This document shows, piece by piece, positions 43,823 through 52,803 of a stretch of 64,000 nucleotides of DNA. This DNA is from JAJRZL01 sp964557855 (GTDB lineage Bacteria; Zixibacteria; MSB-5A5; GN15; FEB-12), in NCBI GenBank assembly GCA_964557855.1, contig CAZLBP010000002.1, positions 62,001-126,000 of the forward strand, in the 5' to 3' direction. Numbering within the stretch: position 1 is the first letter of the stretch; every line of letters begins with the position of its first letter. A program made the position numbers and the translations under genes. Under the pieces are notes generated by a model. That model was not told where the DNA came from, ran no database searches, and saw nothing but the letters and a program-made list of their open reading frames with translations.

Positions 43823-46390
43823 ATGGCACAGGATGTAAAAGATAAAGAACAGAGAGCTCTCTCAGTGCCGATGGTCAGTCTGACTATCGACGGGCAAGAA
43901 GTAAGCGTGCCGCAGGGTACGACCGTCCTGGAAGCCGCCAAAAAGCTGGGCATTCACATCCCCACCTTCTGTTGGCACCCCAAACTCAAACCGGTCGGCG
44001 CCTGCCGCATGTGCTACGTCGAAATCGAGAAAATGCCGAAGCTGCAGGTGTCCTGCGCCACGGAAGTACGCGACGGTATGGTGGTCTACACGGATTCCGA
44101 CCAGGTCAGACAGGGCCGCCGGGCCGTCATCGAATTCACGCTCATTAACCACCCGCTCGATTGCCCCACCTGTGATAAGGGCGGCGAGTGCGATCTGCAG
44201 GACCTGACTTTTGCCCACGGTTACGATGACAGCCGCTTCACGCACCAGAAAACGCGCTTCACATCCGGAGCCGAAGAGTCTACGTTCGATGAAAAGCGGA
44301 TCGGCCCGGAGATCGTCCTCAACCGCAATCGCTGTATTCTCTGTTACCGGTGCGTGCGCGCCAACAAGGAGGCCTTCGGCGAGTTCGATCTCGGCGTCTA
44401 CGAACGGGGCAATATCGCCGAAATTAACGCCGCTCCCGGTGAACACGTGGACAATCCCTTTTCCGGCAACCTCGTCGAAATATGCCCGGTCGGAGCTCTC
44501 ACCAACAGCGATTGGCGATACAAGATACGAGTCTGGCTCACCGAAACCACACCCTCGATATGCAATTACACCAGCTCCGGTACGAACATCCTATTCTACA
44601 AGAAGAAGCAGAAGAATCGCATCTATCGAGTTACGTCCCGGCCCAACGACGATATCGATGACGGCTGGCTGTCCGACCTGACGCGCTATGGCTACCAGAT
44701 CGCTAATTCCCCGGAACGCCTGGCCACACCGCTGGTCAAAAAAGAAGGTAAACAGGTCGAGGCCACCTGGGGCGAGGCGCTACAGGTGATCGCCAACCGC
44801 TTCAAGGAAATAAAGGAGAAAAAAGGCAACGTCTGCATCGGCGGCCTCGCCGCTCCCAATCTCGATAATACCGCGCTACATGCCTTTTCCAAGCTCTTCC
44901 GGACCGTGCTGCACAACAACAATGTCGATTTTCGCTGCGACTATAACATGCTCTCGAGGAAGCCGGACAGCTATTTCAACATGCTTTGTATGCAGCCGTT
45001 TCGAATTGCCGATATCGACGATAGCGATGTCATCGTTACCTTTGCCACCGACCTCTTGCGCGAACACCATAACGAGTACCTCCGTATCCGCAAAGCCTGC
45101 AATTTCAACCAGGCCAGGATCTTCTCACTCAATCCGTACGCGGTGAAAACGGCCGACGTGGCTGAGGTGGAACTGGTCTATGCGCCCGGCACCGATGAAA
45201 TGCTGATCAATGCCGTTTGCCTGGCGGGAATCGAAATGAACCTGGTCGATGCCGAGTCCGGCCGGGCGCTGCTTCAGAAGTCGGCCACCAAGTCACTGTC
45301 CGAAGCTTCAAAAATCTGCGGCGTAAATGAGGAAGACGTCAAACTTGTAGCGCGCGCAATTGCCTCCGGCAACAAGCTCACTTTCATCGTCGGCGAGCTG
45401 GCGGCCCGGTCATACGCCCGGGAATCGATTGCCGCTGCCTTGCTCAATCTGAACCGCCTGTTCGGCATCAAGGACAAAGGGCAACTGGCGGTTCTGGCGC
45501 GCTATGCGAATTCCGTCGGGGCTGGAAAGCTCGGACTGTTGCCTGAGCCCCCGGTATACATCAAACACAAGCTCCAGGAATTATGGGGCCAATATCCGGA
45601 ATCGGAGGCGAAAACGACCGATGCCATGATGGCCTTGATGCGCAAAGAAGAGATAAAGGGATTCGTGACTCTGGGCGTCAATCCGGTCATGTTGTATCCC
45701 GACCGCCAGTTCGTAGCCGAAAGTCTCGAAAAACTCGAGTTCCTCGTGGCCTGTGACCTCTTCGAAAATGAAACTACCGAACTGGCTGATGTCGTTCTGC
45801 CCATGTCAAGTTGGGCGGAATACGCCGGGGATTATGTCAATCTCGAAGGCCGCGTTCAGCGGGCGCAAGCGGCCATCAAACCGGAACAGCAATCCAGGCC
45901 GCCATTCGAAATCATCAACCTGATCGCAGAAAAACTGGGAGCGACTCTGTTTGAGTCGAACGAGCAGGCACATGATGAAGTGGACGCCTTATTGGCGCTC
46001 GAGGACTCGATACCATTGCCGGATGAATTCCTGGAAGTGAAATACGAACCGGAAGAGAAGGATGAAGAATATCCCGTACCGCTTTTTGTCTGCGACGATC
46101 CTCACCACACCGGTCACTTGTCCGAAAAATCCCAGTCGCTGGCCAACTTCTCCGGTGAAGCCTATATCGAAATGTCACCGGATCTGGCGGCGAAATACGA
46201 TTTGAAAGAGAACGCGCCCGTACGAGTCGAGTCGCCGGTCGGCAAATTAATTGTCGGCGCACGTATTTCGGATTGGCTGGAAAACGACGTGGTACTCCTG
46301 CCGCGCAACTTCACCGCGACGCCGGTGACGACGCTGCAAATGCGCAAAAAAAAGATAGACTGCGTCAAGCTATCGAAAGTGGATGAATAG
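43823..46390 (+). CDS. nuoG: NADH-quinone oxidoreductase subunit G
   Basis: 855 aa. An N-terminal extension of about 17 polar residues precedes the ferredoxin domain (TVLEAAKKLGIHIPTFCWHP, then ACRMCYVEIE). It is followed by the His-Cys cluster region (LDCPTCDKGGECDLQD) and [4Fe-4S] ligands RCILCYRCVR and EICPVGAL. The remainder is a molybdopterin-oxidoreductase-like domain that has lost cofactor function, as in other NuoG. No frameshift is seen. Confidence 0.95.
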   Translation: MAQDVKDKEQRALSVPMVSLTIDGQEVSVPQGTTVLEAAKKLGIHIPTFCWHPKLKPVGACRMCYVEIEKMPKLQVSCATEVRDGMVVYTDSDQVRQGRRAVIEFTLINHPLDCPTCDKGGECDLQDLTFAHGYDDSRFTHQKTRFTSGAEESTFDEKRIGPEIVLNRNRCILCYRCVRANKEAFGEFDLGVYERGNIAEINAAPGEHVDNPFSGNLVEICPVGALTNSDWRYKIRVWLTETTPSICNYTSSGTNILFYKKKQKNRIYRVTSRPNDDIDDGWLSDLTRYGYQIANSPERLATPLVKKEGKQVEATWGEALQVIANRFKEIKEKKGNVCIGGLAAPNLDNTALHAFSKLFRTVLHNNNVDFRCDYNMLSRKPDSYFNMLCMQPFRIADIDDSDVIVTFATDLLREHHNEYLRIRKACNFNQARIFSLNPYAVKTADVAEVELVYAPGTDEMLINAVCLAGIEMNLVDAESGRALLQKSATKSLSEASKICGVNEEDVKLVARAIASGNKLTFIVGELAARSYARESIAAALLNLNRLFGIKDKGQLAVLARYANSVGAGKLGLLPEPPVYIKHKLQELWGQYPESEAKTTDAMMALMRKEEIKGFVTLGVNPVMLYPDRQFVAESLEKLEFLVACDLFENETTELADVVLPMSSWAEYAGDYVNLEGRVQRAQAAIKPEQQSRPPFEIINLIAEKLGATLFESNEQAHDEVDALLALEDSIPLPDEFLEVKYEPEEKDEEYPVPLFVCDDPHHTGHLSEKSQSLANFSGEAYIEMSPDLAAKYDLKENAPVRVESPVGKLIVGARISDWLENDVVLLPRNFTATPVTTLQMRKKKIDCVKLSKVDE

Positions 46391-46395
46391 CTGAA

Positions 46396-47391
46396 ATGCT
46401 TGAAATATTCATCATAACGTCCATCAAGATTGCTGTGGTGCTGGTTGCCGTTCTGACCGGCTGCGCCTATTCGACGTACCTCGAACGCAAGGTCCTGGGA
46501 CATCTGCAACAACGTATCGGACCATCCTATGCCGGACCGTACGGCCTACTCCAGCCACTCGCGGACGGACTCAAGTTAATGTTCAAAGAGGACATCGTGC
46601 CGGACAACGTCGAGCGAGCCACATACGCGCTCGCACCCATGGTGTCCTTTATCCCGGCCTTGCTGACTTTTGCCGTCGTGCCCTTTACGGCTGATTTCGA
46701 GATCTTCGGTTACGGCGTCCGCGGCGTTATCTCAGACCTGAATATCGGGGTCCTGTTCGTATTCGCAGTAACATCGCTCGGTGTGTACGGCATCGTTCTG
46801 GCCGGTTGGTCTTCGGGATCAAAATACTCGCTCATGGGCGGCATTCGCTCATCGGCACAAATGATCTCCTACGAAGTAGCCTACGGCCTTTCTATCGTAG
46901 GCGTGATTTTGGTGGCTAACACCCTGTCCCTGCGCGAGTTAGTGGCTCAACAGGAGAGCGTCACCGACTGGTTTATATGGAAACAGCCGGTGGGTTTCTT
47001 GTTGTATCTCGTCTGTGCCATCGCTGAAACCAATCGTGCCCCCTTTGATCTGCCCGAGGCGGAATCCGAACTTGTCGCCGGGTACCACACCGAGTATTCC
47101 TCCATGAGATTCTCGATGTTCTTTATCGGTGAGTACGCCAACATGCTGGCGGTGGCGGCCGTGGGGACAACGCTGTTCTTCGGCGGTTGGCAGGGACCGT
47201 TCCTGCCCCCGATTATATGGTTTTGTTTGAAAGTTTTCTTGTTTATGTTCTTCTATATTTGGCTGCGGGCCACATTCCCGCGCTTCCGGTATGATCAGCT
47301 GATGACCTTCGGATGGAAAGCGCTGTTTCCGCTGGCTCTACTGAATACGATGGTGACCGCGGCGATTGTGATGTTGACGGATTGGTTTTAG
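46396..47391 (+). CDS. nuoH: NADH-quinone oxidoreductase subunit H
   Basis: 331 aa, eight TM helices. LERKVLGHLQQRIGPSYAGP and the quinone-channel loop AETNRAPFDLPEAESELVAG with YHTEYSSM are conserved. NuoH links the quinone cavity to the proton-pumping membrane arm. Five bases separate it from nuoG. Confidence 0.97.
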   Translation: MLEIFIITSIKIAVVLVAVLTGCAYSTYLERKVLGHLQQRIGPSYAGPYGLLQPLADGLKLMFKEDIVPDNVERATYALAPMVSFIPALLTFAVVPFTADFEIFGYGVRGVISDLNIGVLFVFAVTSLGVYGIVLAGWSSGSKYSLMGGIRSSAQMISYEVAYGLSIVGVILVANTLSLRELVAQQESVTDWFIWKQPVGFLLYLVCAIAETNRAPFDLPEAESELVAGYHTEYSSMRFSMFFIGEYANMLAVAAVGTTLFFGGWQGPFLPPIIWFCLKVFLFMFFYIWLRATFPRFRYDQLMTFGWKALFPLALLNTMVTAAIVMLTDWF

Positions 47392-47403
47392 AGTAGGTGT
47401 CAT

Positions 47404-47910
47404 ATGAAAGATGTAATTAGAGCGATTGGAAATGTCTTTATCAAGTTGCCGATCGGATTGGCGACCACATTTAAGCATCTGTTCAAGAAGCCCGTCACTC
47501 TCGACTATCCCCGTAAGAAGAAACCCATGGTCCCGCGCTACCGCGGTCGACATTACCTGGAGCGCTATGACGACGGCACCGAACGCTGCGTATGCTGTGG
47601 ACTCTGCGCCGCCGCTTGCCCGGCGGACGCCATCTATATGGAACCGGAGGAAACCGAACACGGCGAGCGTAAAGCCCGAGTATACGAGATAAACCTCCTG
47701 CGCTGTATCTTTTGCGGCTTCTGTGAAGAAGCCTGCCCCGAAGAGGCTATCTTCCTGGGAGCGGAGTACGAATTCTCCGACGACAACCGCAATTCCTTCA
47801 TCTGGACCAAAGAACAAATGCTGGTGCCTCACCCGCGTAAGGATAACCCGTTGAAAAAGATCTATCGCCGCGTGCGCAAAGTGTATGGGGTGACCGACCG
47901 GGCCAAATGA
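47404..47910 (+). CDS. nuoI: NADH-quinone oxidoreductase subunit I (2x[4Fe-4S] ferredoxin)
   Basis: 168 aa. Two CxxCxxCxxxCP motifs occur: CVCCGLCAAACPADAI and CIFCGFCEEACPEEAI, binding clusters N6a and N6b. The N-terminal amphipathic stretch contacts the membrane. The stop overlaps the nuoJ start by 4 bp. Confidence 0.97.
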   Translation: MKDVIRAIGNVFIKLPIGLATTFKHLFKKPVTLDYPRKKKPMVPRYRGRHYLERYDDGTERCVCCGLCAAACPADAIYMEPEETEHGERKARVYEINLLRCIFCGFCEEACPEEAIFLGAEYEFSDDNRNSFIWTKEQMLVPHPRKDNPLKKIYRRVRKVYGVTDRAK

Positions 47911-48482
47911 ACCTGGATACGATCATATTCGTTGTCTCAGCGGTAGTGGCCGTATTCGGTGCTACCATGATGGTCTCCCAGCGCAATCCGGTTGCCTCCG
48001 TGTTGTATTTCATCGTTTCTCTGGCGGCTCAGGCTGTCCTCTACGTGCAGCTTGGCACCTTGTTCATTGGCGCCCTCTTGATCATCGTATATGCCGGGGC
48101 AATCCTCGTATTGTTTCTTTTCGTAATTATGCTCCTGAACTTGCGCGGCAACGAAGATTTCCGCGACAGCTCGCCGCCGATCAGTCGGCTTACCAAGTAT
48201 CTCGTGTCGTTGCTGCTGGTGCTGGAGATTGTCTTTGTGGTCCGAAGCGGCATTATGAGCACTGCGGCCAGAGGTGGGGTGATGGCTATCACCGACGACT
48301 ACGGCTCTGTGGAGAGTGTCGCCACCTTGCTGTTCACCCGATACCTGTACCCGTTTGAACTGACATCGATACTGCTGCTGGCCGCCATAGTCGGCGCCGT
48401 CGTCCTTGCCAAACGGGACCGGAAGATGGAGGCCCCGCCGCCCGTCGAGAAACCGCGCATGGTTGATAAGGTGAGTAACTGA
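47907..48482 (+). CDS. nuoJ: NADH-quinone oxidoreductase subunit J
   Basis: 191 aa, five TM helices. VLYFIVSLAAQAVLYVQLGT and VYAGAILVLFLFVIMLLNL (the pi-bulge TM3 region) are characteristic. The C-terminal tail is basic and proline-rich (KMEAPPPVEKPR). A membrane-arm subunit next to NuoA/H/K. Confidence 0.95.
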   Translation: MNLDTIIFVVSAVVAVFGATMMVSQRNPVASVLYFIVSLAAQAVLYVQLGTLFIGALLIIVYAGAILVLFLFVIMLLNLRGNEDFRDSSPPISRLTKYLVSLLLVLEIVFVVRSGIMSTAARGGVMAITDDYGSVESVATLLFTRYLYPFELTSILLLAAIVGAVVLAKRDRKMEAPPPVEKPRMVDKVSN

Positions 48483-48483
48483 G

Positions 48484-48786
48484 ATGGTTCCTATTACCGC
48501 ATTCCTGATAGTAGCCGCCGTGCTCTTCGGCATTGGGACGGTCGGCGTGTTGATTTCCCGTAACATCATCGTTTTGTTTATGTGCGTGGAACTCATGCTC
48601 AACGCCGCCAATCTGGCTCTGATCGCATTCTCCCGAGCCCTGAACGTAATGGATGGACACGCCTTCGTTTTTCTCGTGTTGACCGTCGCCGCCGCAGAAG
48701 CAGCCGTGGGGCTGGCCATGGTGCTGGCGATATATCGGAATCGCGAGACTGTTAATATCGATCGGTTCAATATATTGAAATGGTAA
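48484..48786 (+). CDS. nuoK: NADH-quinone oxidoreductase subunit K
   Basis: 100 aa, three TM helices. The two membrane glutamates of the proton path are visible in LFMCVELMLNAANL and AAAEAAVGLAMVLAIYR. MrpC-like. Eleven bases separate it from nuoL. Confidence 0.97.
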   Translation: MVPITAFLIVAAVLFGIGTVGVLISRNIIVLFMCVELMLNAANLALIAFSRALNVMDGHAFVFLVLTVAAAEAAVGLAMVLAIYRNRETVNIDRFNILKW

Positions 48787-48797
48787 TGTAACTTCAG

Positions 48798-50735
48798 ATG
48801 ATCGAATACCTGTATCTCATACCGCTGTTGCCGCTAATCGGATTTCTTATCAACGGCATACTGCTGGGTCGGCTTTCTCGCGGAGTAGTCAACCTCATTG
48901 CGTGCGGCACCGTGGCCGTCTCGTTCGTTCTGTCTATCCTGGCTTTCTTCGAACTGAAGTCGCTGCCCGCCGATGCCAGAGTGATGGAGCAGCTGCTGTT
49001 CTCCTGGATTCCTTCCGGCGAGCTGCACGTCAATATCGGTTTCCTGCTTGACCCTCTTTCGGCCGTTATGATCCTGGTCGTTACGGGCGTCGGCTTTCTG
49101 ATCCACGTCTATTCTACCGGCTACATGGCCCATGATCCCGGCTTCGGCAGGTACTTCGCATATCTGAATCTGTTCATGTTTTCCATGTTGACGCTGGTTC
49201 TGGCCGACAATTTCCTGCTGATGTTCGTCGGCTGGGAAGGCGTCGGACTGTGCTCCTACTTGCTCATCGGCTTCTGGTTCGAACGAGACTCGGCGTCCAA
49301 CGCCGGCAAGAAAGCCTTCATTGTAAACCGCATCGGGGATTTCGGCTTCCTGATCGGCATGTTCCTCATCTTCTGGCAGGTTGGCTCGCTCGACTTCACG
49401 GTCGTTATGGAGAAAGCCCCCGAAGTCTTTGTCGCCGGCGGTGGTATAATTACCGCCATCGGTATACTCTTGTTCGTCGGCGCTACCGGCAAATCGGCCC
49501 AGATCCCTCTCTACGTCTGGTTGCCTGATGCTATGGAAGGCCCCACCCCGGTCTCAGCCCTCATTCATGCCGCTACCATGGTCACCGCCGGCGTCTACAT
49601 GATCGCCCGCACCAATGTGCTGTTCATGCTGGCCCCGGATGCGCTGTTGATGGTAGCCATCATAGGCGCTGCGACGGCCCTCTTTGCCGCCACCATCGGC
49701 CTGGCGCAAAACGATATCAAACGCGTGCTGGCGTATTCCACGGTTAGTCAGCTCGGCTATATGTTCCTCGCCTGCGGTGTCGCCGCCTTCGGCGCCGGGA
49801 TATTCCATCTTATGACGCATGCTTTCTTCAAGGCGCTGCTCTTCCTGGGCGCCGGATCGGTCATTCATGCCATGTCCGACCAACAGGACATGCGCCACAT
49901 GGGCGGACTGAAGAAATATCTGCCGATAACATATGCCACCTTCCTGATCGCTACGCTCGCGATCTCCGGCATCCCCGGATTCTCCGGTTTCTTCTCCAAA
50001 GACGAGATCCTGTGGAAGTTGTTTTCGTCGGACTTCGGCCACCCCATCTTGTGGGTGATCGGTTTTGTAACGGCGGGGCTGACCGCCTTCTACATGTTCC
50101 GGCTGGTGTATATGACTTTCCACGGCAAGGAGCGTATGGATGATGATACCCGGCATCATATACATGAGTCACCGAAGTCAATGACCGTGCCGTTGATGGC
50201 TCTGGCGGTGTTGTCGGTGATCGGCGGCTGGATCGGCATGCCGCACATCTTCGGTGTCGCGAACTACTTCGAGCACTGGCTGGAACCGGTCATGGGCCAC
50301 GGCGGCCATGTGTCCGTGTCGCATGCTTCGGCTGCGTTGAGCGGCAGCGCCGGAATGGAGTGGATGTTGATGGCTGCTTCGGTGGTGCTCGTATTGATAG
50401 CGATCTTTATCGCGCGCCAATTCTATAACAAACGACCGGAGTTGGCCACCGCCTGGAAAGAGCGCTTCAGCGGTATGCACCGCGTGTTGCTCAACAAGTA
50501 CTATGTCGACGAGCTCTACGGTGCAATTGTCGTGCGACCTGTGGTTGTCCTCTCTCTTTTCCTGTGGAAGATCGTCGACGTTATTTTCATTGACGGCTTT
50601 ATCAACGGTCTGGCTACCGTCTACGACGACATCTCGCACGTTTTCCGCCGCAGCCAGAGCGGTCTGGTGCGCGGCTATGCCACGGTATTCGTGGTCGGTG
50701 TAGTGATAATCGTCGCTTACCTGGTGATGGGATAG
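48798..50735 (+). CDS. nuoL: NADH-quinone oxidoreductase subunit L (antiporter-like)
   Basis: 645 aa, about 15-16 TM helices. The TM5 Glu is in GWEGVGLCSYLLIGFW and the TM7 Lys in GATGKSAQIPLYVWLPDAME, followed by GPTPVSALIHAATMVTAGVY. The C-terminus holds the lateral helix region. It is the distal proton-pumping subunit. Confidence 0.97.
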   Translation: MIEYLYLIPLLPLIGFLINGILLGRLSRGVVNLIACGTVAVSFVLSILAFFELKSLPADARVMEQLLFSWIPSGELHVNIGFLLDPLSAVMILVVTGVGFLIHVYSTGYMAHDPGFGRYFAYLNLFMFSMLTLVLADNFLLMFVGWEGVGLCSYLLIGFWFERDSASNAGKKAFIVNRIGDFGFLIGMFLIFWQVGSLDFTVVMEKAPEVFVAGGGIITAIGILLFVGATGKSAQIPLYVWLPDAMEGPTPVSALIHAATMVTAGVYMIARTNVLFMLAPDALLMVAIIGAATALFAATIGLAQNDIKRVLAYSTVSQLGYMFLACGVAAFGAGIFHLMTHAFFKALLFLGAGSVIHAMSDQQDMRHMGGLKKYLPITYATFLIATLAISGIPGFSGFFSKDEILWKLFSSDFGHPILWVIGFVTAGLTAFYMFRLVYMTFHGKERMDDDTRHHIHESPKSMTVPLMALAVLSVIGGWIGMPHIFGVANYFEHWLEPVMGHGGHVSVSHASAALSGSAGMEWMLMAASVVLVLIAIFIARQFYNKRPELATAWKERFSGMHRVLLNKYYVDELYGAIVVRPVVVLSLFLWKIVDVIFIDGFINGLATVYDDISHVFRRSQSGLVRGYATVFVVGVVIIVAYLVMG

Positions 50736-50738
50736 AAG

Positions 50739-52322
50739 ATGGAGCATCAAATACTCTCACTCGTGACGTTCTTCCCGCTCTTAGGCGCAGTGCTGCTCCT
50801 GCTGGTACCCAGGGAGCGCCATGACAGTATCAAGTCCATCGCCTTGATTATGGCCTTCATTACCATGCTCCTCTCGTTCTGGCTTTACGCCATGTTCGAT
50901 CCGCTCGGGAACGGCATGCAGTTCGAAGTCAACATTCCCTGGGTCACCTCCATGGGCATTCATTACCACATGGGCATTGACGGCATCTCACTGCTGTTGA
51001 TCGTACTCACGACCATACTCACGGTACTGGCAATCTTGTCGTCCTGGGTTTCGGTCACGAAGGCGGTCAAGGGCTACTATATCTCGATGCTGCTGTTGGA
51101 AGTCGGCATGATCGGCGTCTTCTGTGCGCTCGACCTGTTCCTCTTCTACGTCTTTTGGGAGCTGATGCTGGTGCCCATGTACTTTATCATCGGCATGTGG
51201 GGCGGACCGCGCCGATTATATGCTGCCATTAAATTCGTGCTCTTTACAATGTTTGGGTCCCTGTTGATGCTGGTGGCCATCCTGTATCTCGTGTTCTCTT
51301 ATCAGAGTTTCGCGGGCGAATACTCGTTCGACATGCTCAAACTGATGGAGATGCCCATCGCATATCGTCCACAAATGCTGCTCTTCGCCGCTTTCGCGCT
51401 GGCCTTCGCTATCAAAGTGCCGCTCTGGCCGTTCCATACGTGGCTGCCCGATGCCCATGTCGAGGCCCCGACCGCCGGCTCCGTCATCCTTGCCGGCGTC
51501 CTCCTGAAAATGGGTACGTACGGCTTTGTGCGGATATGCATGCCTATGTTCCCCGATGCCACCATGACGTACTTACCCTACATCTGCATCCTGGCTCTCA
51601 TTGCCATCATTTATGGCGCTCTGGTCGCCATGGTGCAGAAGGACGTGAAATCGCTGGTGGCATTCTCCTCGGTGTCACACATGGGCTTTGTTATGCTGGG
51701 GCTGTTCGCGTTGAACCTGCAGGCCGTCGAAGGGGCGGTGCTACAGATGATCAACCACGGCGTCTCGACCGGCGCCCTGTTTCTTATCGTCGGGATGATC
51801 TACGAACGTCGGCACACACGTCTTATTTCGGAGTTCGGTGGCATTGCCAAGACCATGCCCGCTTTCTCAGCCTTCTTCATGATAGCCACTTTGTCTTCCA
51901 TCGGGCTGCCGCTGACGAACGGGTTTGTGGGCGAGTTCCTCATCCTGCTGGGAGTCTTCAAAACCAACATGCTGTACGGCATTGTCGCCGCCTCGGGCGT
52001 GATCCTGTCGGCCTGCTATATGTTGTGGATGTACCAGCGGGTCATTTTCGGCAAGTTGACCAAACCCGAAAACGAAAAGCTGACTGACCTCGATTGGCGG
52101 GAAAAGATAATCCTTATTCCAATTGTCTTGTTGATATTCTGGATAGGCATATATCCCAAGCCGTTCTTTGACCGGATCGAGCCGGCCTCCCGAGCGGTTC
52201 TGGAGCAGGTCAGCCGAGCCCAGAACGCGCAGCTTGATGAAGACTACAGGGTGAGGTTCGTGGAAGTCCCGCAGAAACATGAACCGACAGTCCGGGCAGA
52301 ATCTGGAGATAGCGCAAGATGA
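50739..52322 (+). CDS. nuoM: NADH-quinone oxidoreductase subunit M (antiporter-like)
   Basis: 527 aa, about 14 TM helices plus a hydrophilic C-terminus. Conserved Glu in VFWELMLVPMYFIIGMWGG and Lys in FAIKVPLWPFHTWLPDAHVE. The last 35 residues (LDEDYRVRFVEVPQKHEPTV) are an extra soluble tail. The stop overlaps the glutaredoxin start by 4 bp. Confidence 0.97.
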   Translation: MEHQILSLVTFFPLLGAVLLLLVPRERHDSIKSIALIMAFITMLLSFWLYAMFDPLGNGMQFEVNIPWVTSMGIHYHMGIDGISLLLIVLTTILTVLAILSSWVSVTKAVKGYYISMLLLEVGMIGVFCALDLFLFYVFWELMLVPMYFIIGMWGGPRRLYAAIKFVLFTMFGSLLMLVAILYLVFSYQSFAGEYSFDMLKLMEMPIAYRPQMLLFAAFALAFAIKVPLWPFHTWLPDAHVEAPTAGSVILAGVLLKMGTYGFVRICMPMFPDATMTYLPYICILALIAIIYGALVAMVQKDVKSLVAFSSVSHMGFVMLGLFALNLQAVEGAVLQMINHGVSTGALFLIVGMIYERRHTRLISEFGGIAKTMPAFSAFFMIATLSSIGLPLTNGFVGEFLILLGVFKTNMLYGIVAASGVILSACYMLWMYQRVIFGKLTKPENEKLTDLDWREKIILIPIVLLIFWIGIYPKPFFDRIEPASRAVLEQVSRAQNAQLDEDYRVRFVEVPQKHEPTVRAESGDSAR

Positions 52323-52531
52323 GTGACGTGACTATTTATACGAAGGACGGCTGCCCATATTGTGCCGCAGCCAAGAAGCACTATACGGATGAAGGTGTGG
52401 ACTTTGAAGAAATCAACATCTATCAACGGCCGGAAGCCAAGGACAAGATTCTGGAACTGACCGACGGTCAGCGAATTGTACCGGTGATAGTTGATAAGGG
52501 AGAAGTGAAACTCGGATTCGGTGGCGGATGA
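52319..52531 (+). CDS. Glutaredoxin-like protein embedded in the nuo operon
   Basis: 70 aa. Starting SDVTIYTKDGCPYCAAAKKH it has the CPYC dithiol active site, the cis-Pro loop IVPVIVDKGEV and the GFGGG C-terminus of short class I-type glutaredoxins. ATGA overlap with nuoM means it is translated with complex I. A role in thiol redox control of a complex I subunit, or simply a captured gene, is possible; this placement is not part of the canonical nuo operon. Confidence 0.88.
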   Translation: MSDVTIYTKDGCPYCAAAKKHYTDEGVDFEEINIYQRPEAKDKILELTDGQRIVPVIVDKGEVKLGFGGG

Positions 52532-52574
52532 GGCTTCTAGAACTGACGCGGCGGTCGCCGCGAAGTCCCCAGCC

Positions 52575-52740
52575 TGCGGGGCATGTCGAAGACAGCCTGC
52601 GTGCTGGTTGCGGCAGGTCCTGGCCCGCCTTGGCGGGATGGGACATGCCGCTTCTGCCGGCCAACGAATATTCCGTTGAGTCAGGCCCTGATCCTGTGTC
52701 AATCCGCCCGCGACGGATGACCTGACACGTCACCAGTTGT
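52575..52740. repeat. GC-rich palindromic repeat between grx and nuoN
   Basis: GGCATGTC (52580-52587) pairs with GACATGCC (52642-52649) around CCCGCC-TTG-GCGGG. A second unit, GTCAGG (52680-52685) with CCTGAC (52721-52726), encloses ATCCG/CGGAT. TGGTTGCGGCAGGTCCTG here is shared with the repeat at 10323. The 272-base spacer 52532-52803 otherwise holds only the nuoN leader with AGAATGAGAAGGAAAC. Confidence 0.65.
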
Positions 52741-52803
52741 GCCGAGCGGGTCTTCAGACCGGCCGGAAAAGGATAGAATGAGAAGGAAACAGTTGAGAAA
52801 ACC

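Noticed and set aside
52528..52725. 65-codon frame between glutaredoxin and nuoN
   Set aside because: It overlaps the palindromic repeat, and the translation is Arg/Pro/Ser-rich without an RBS.
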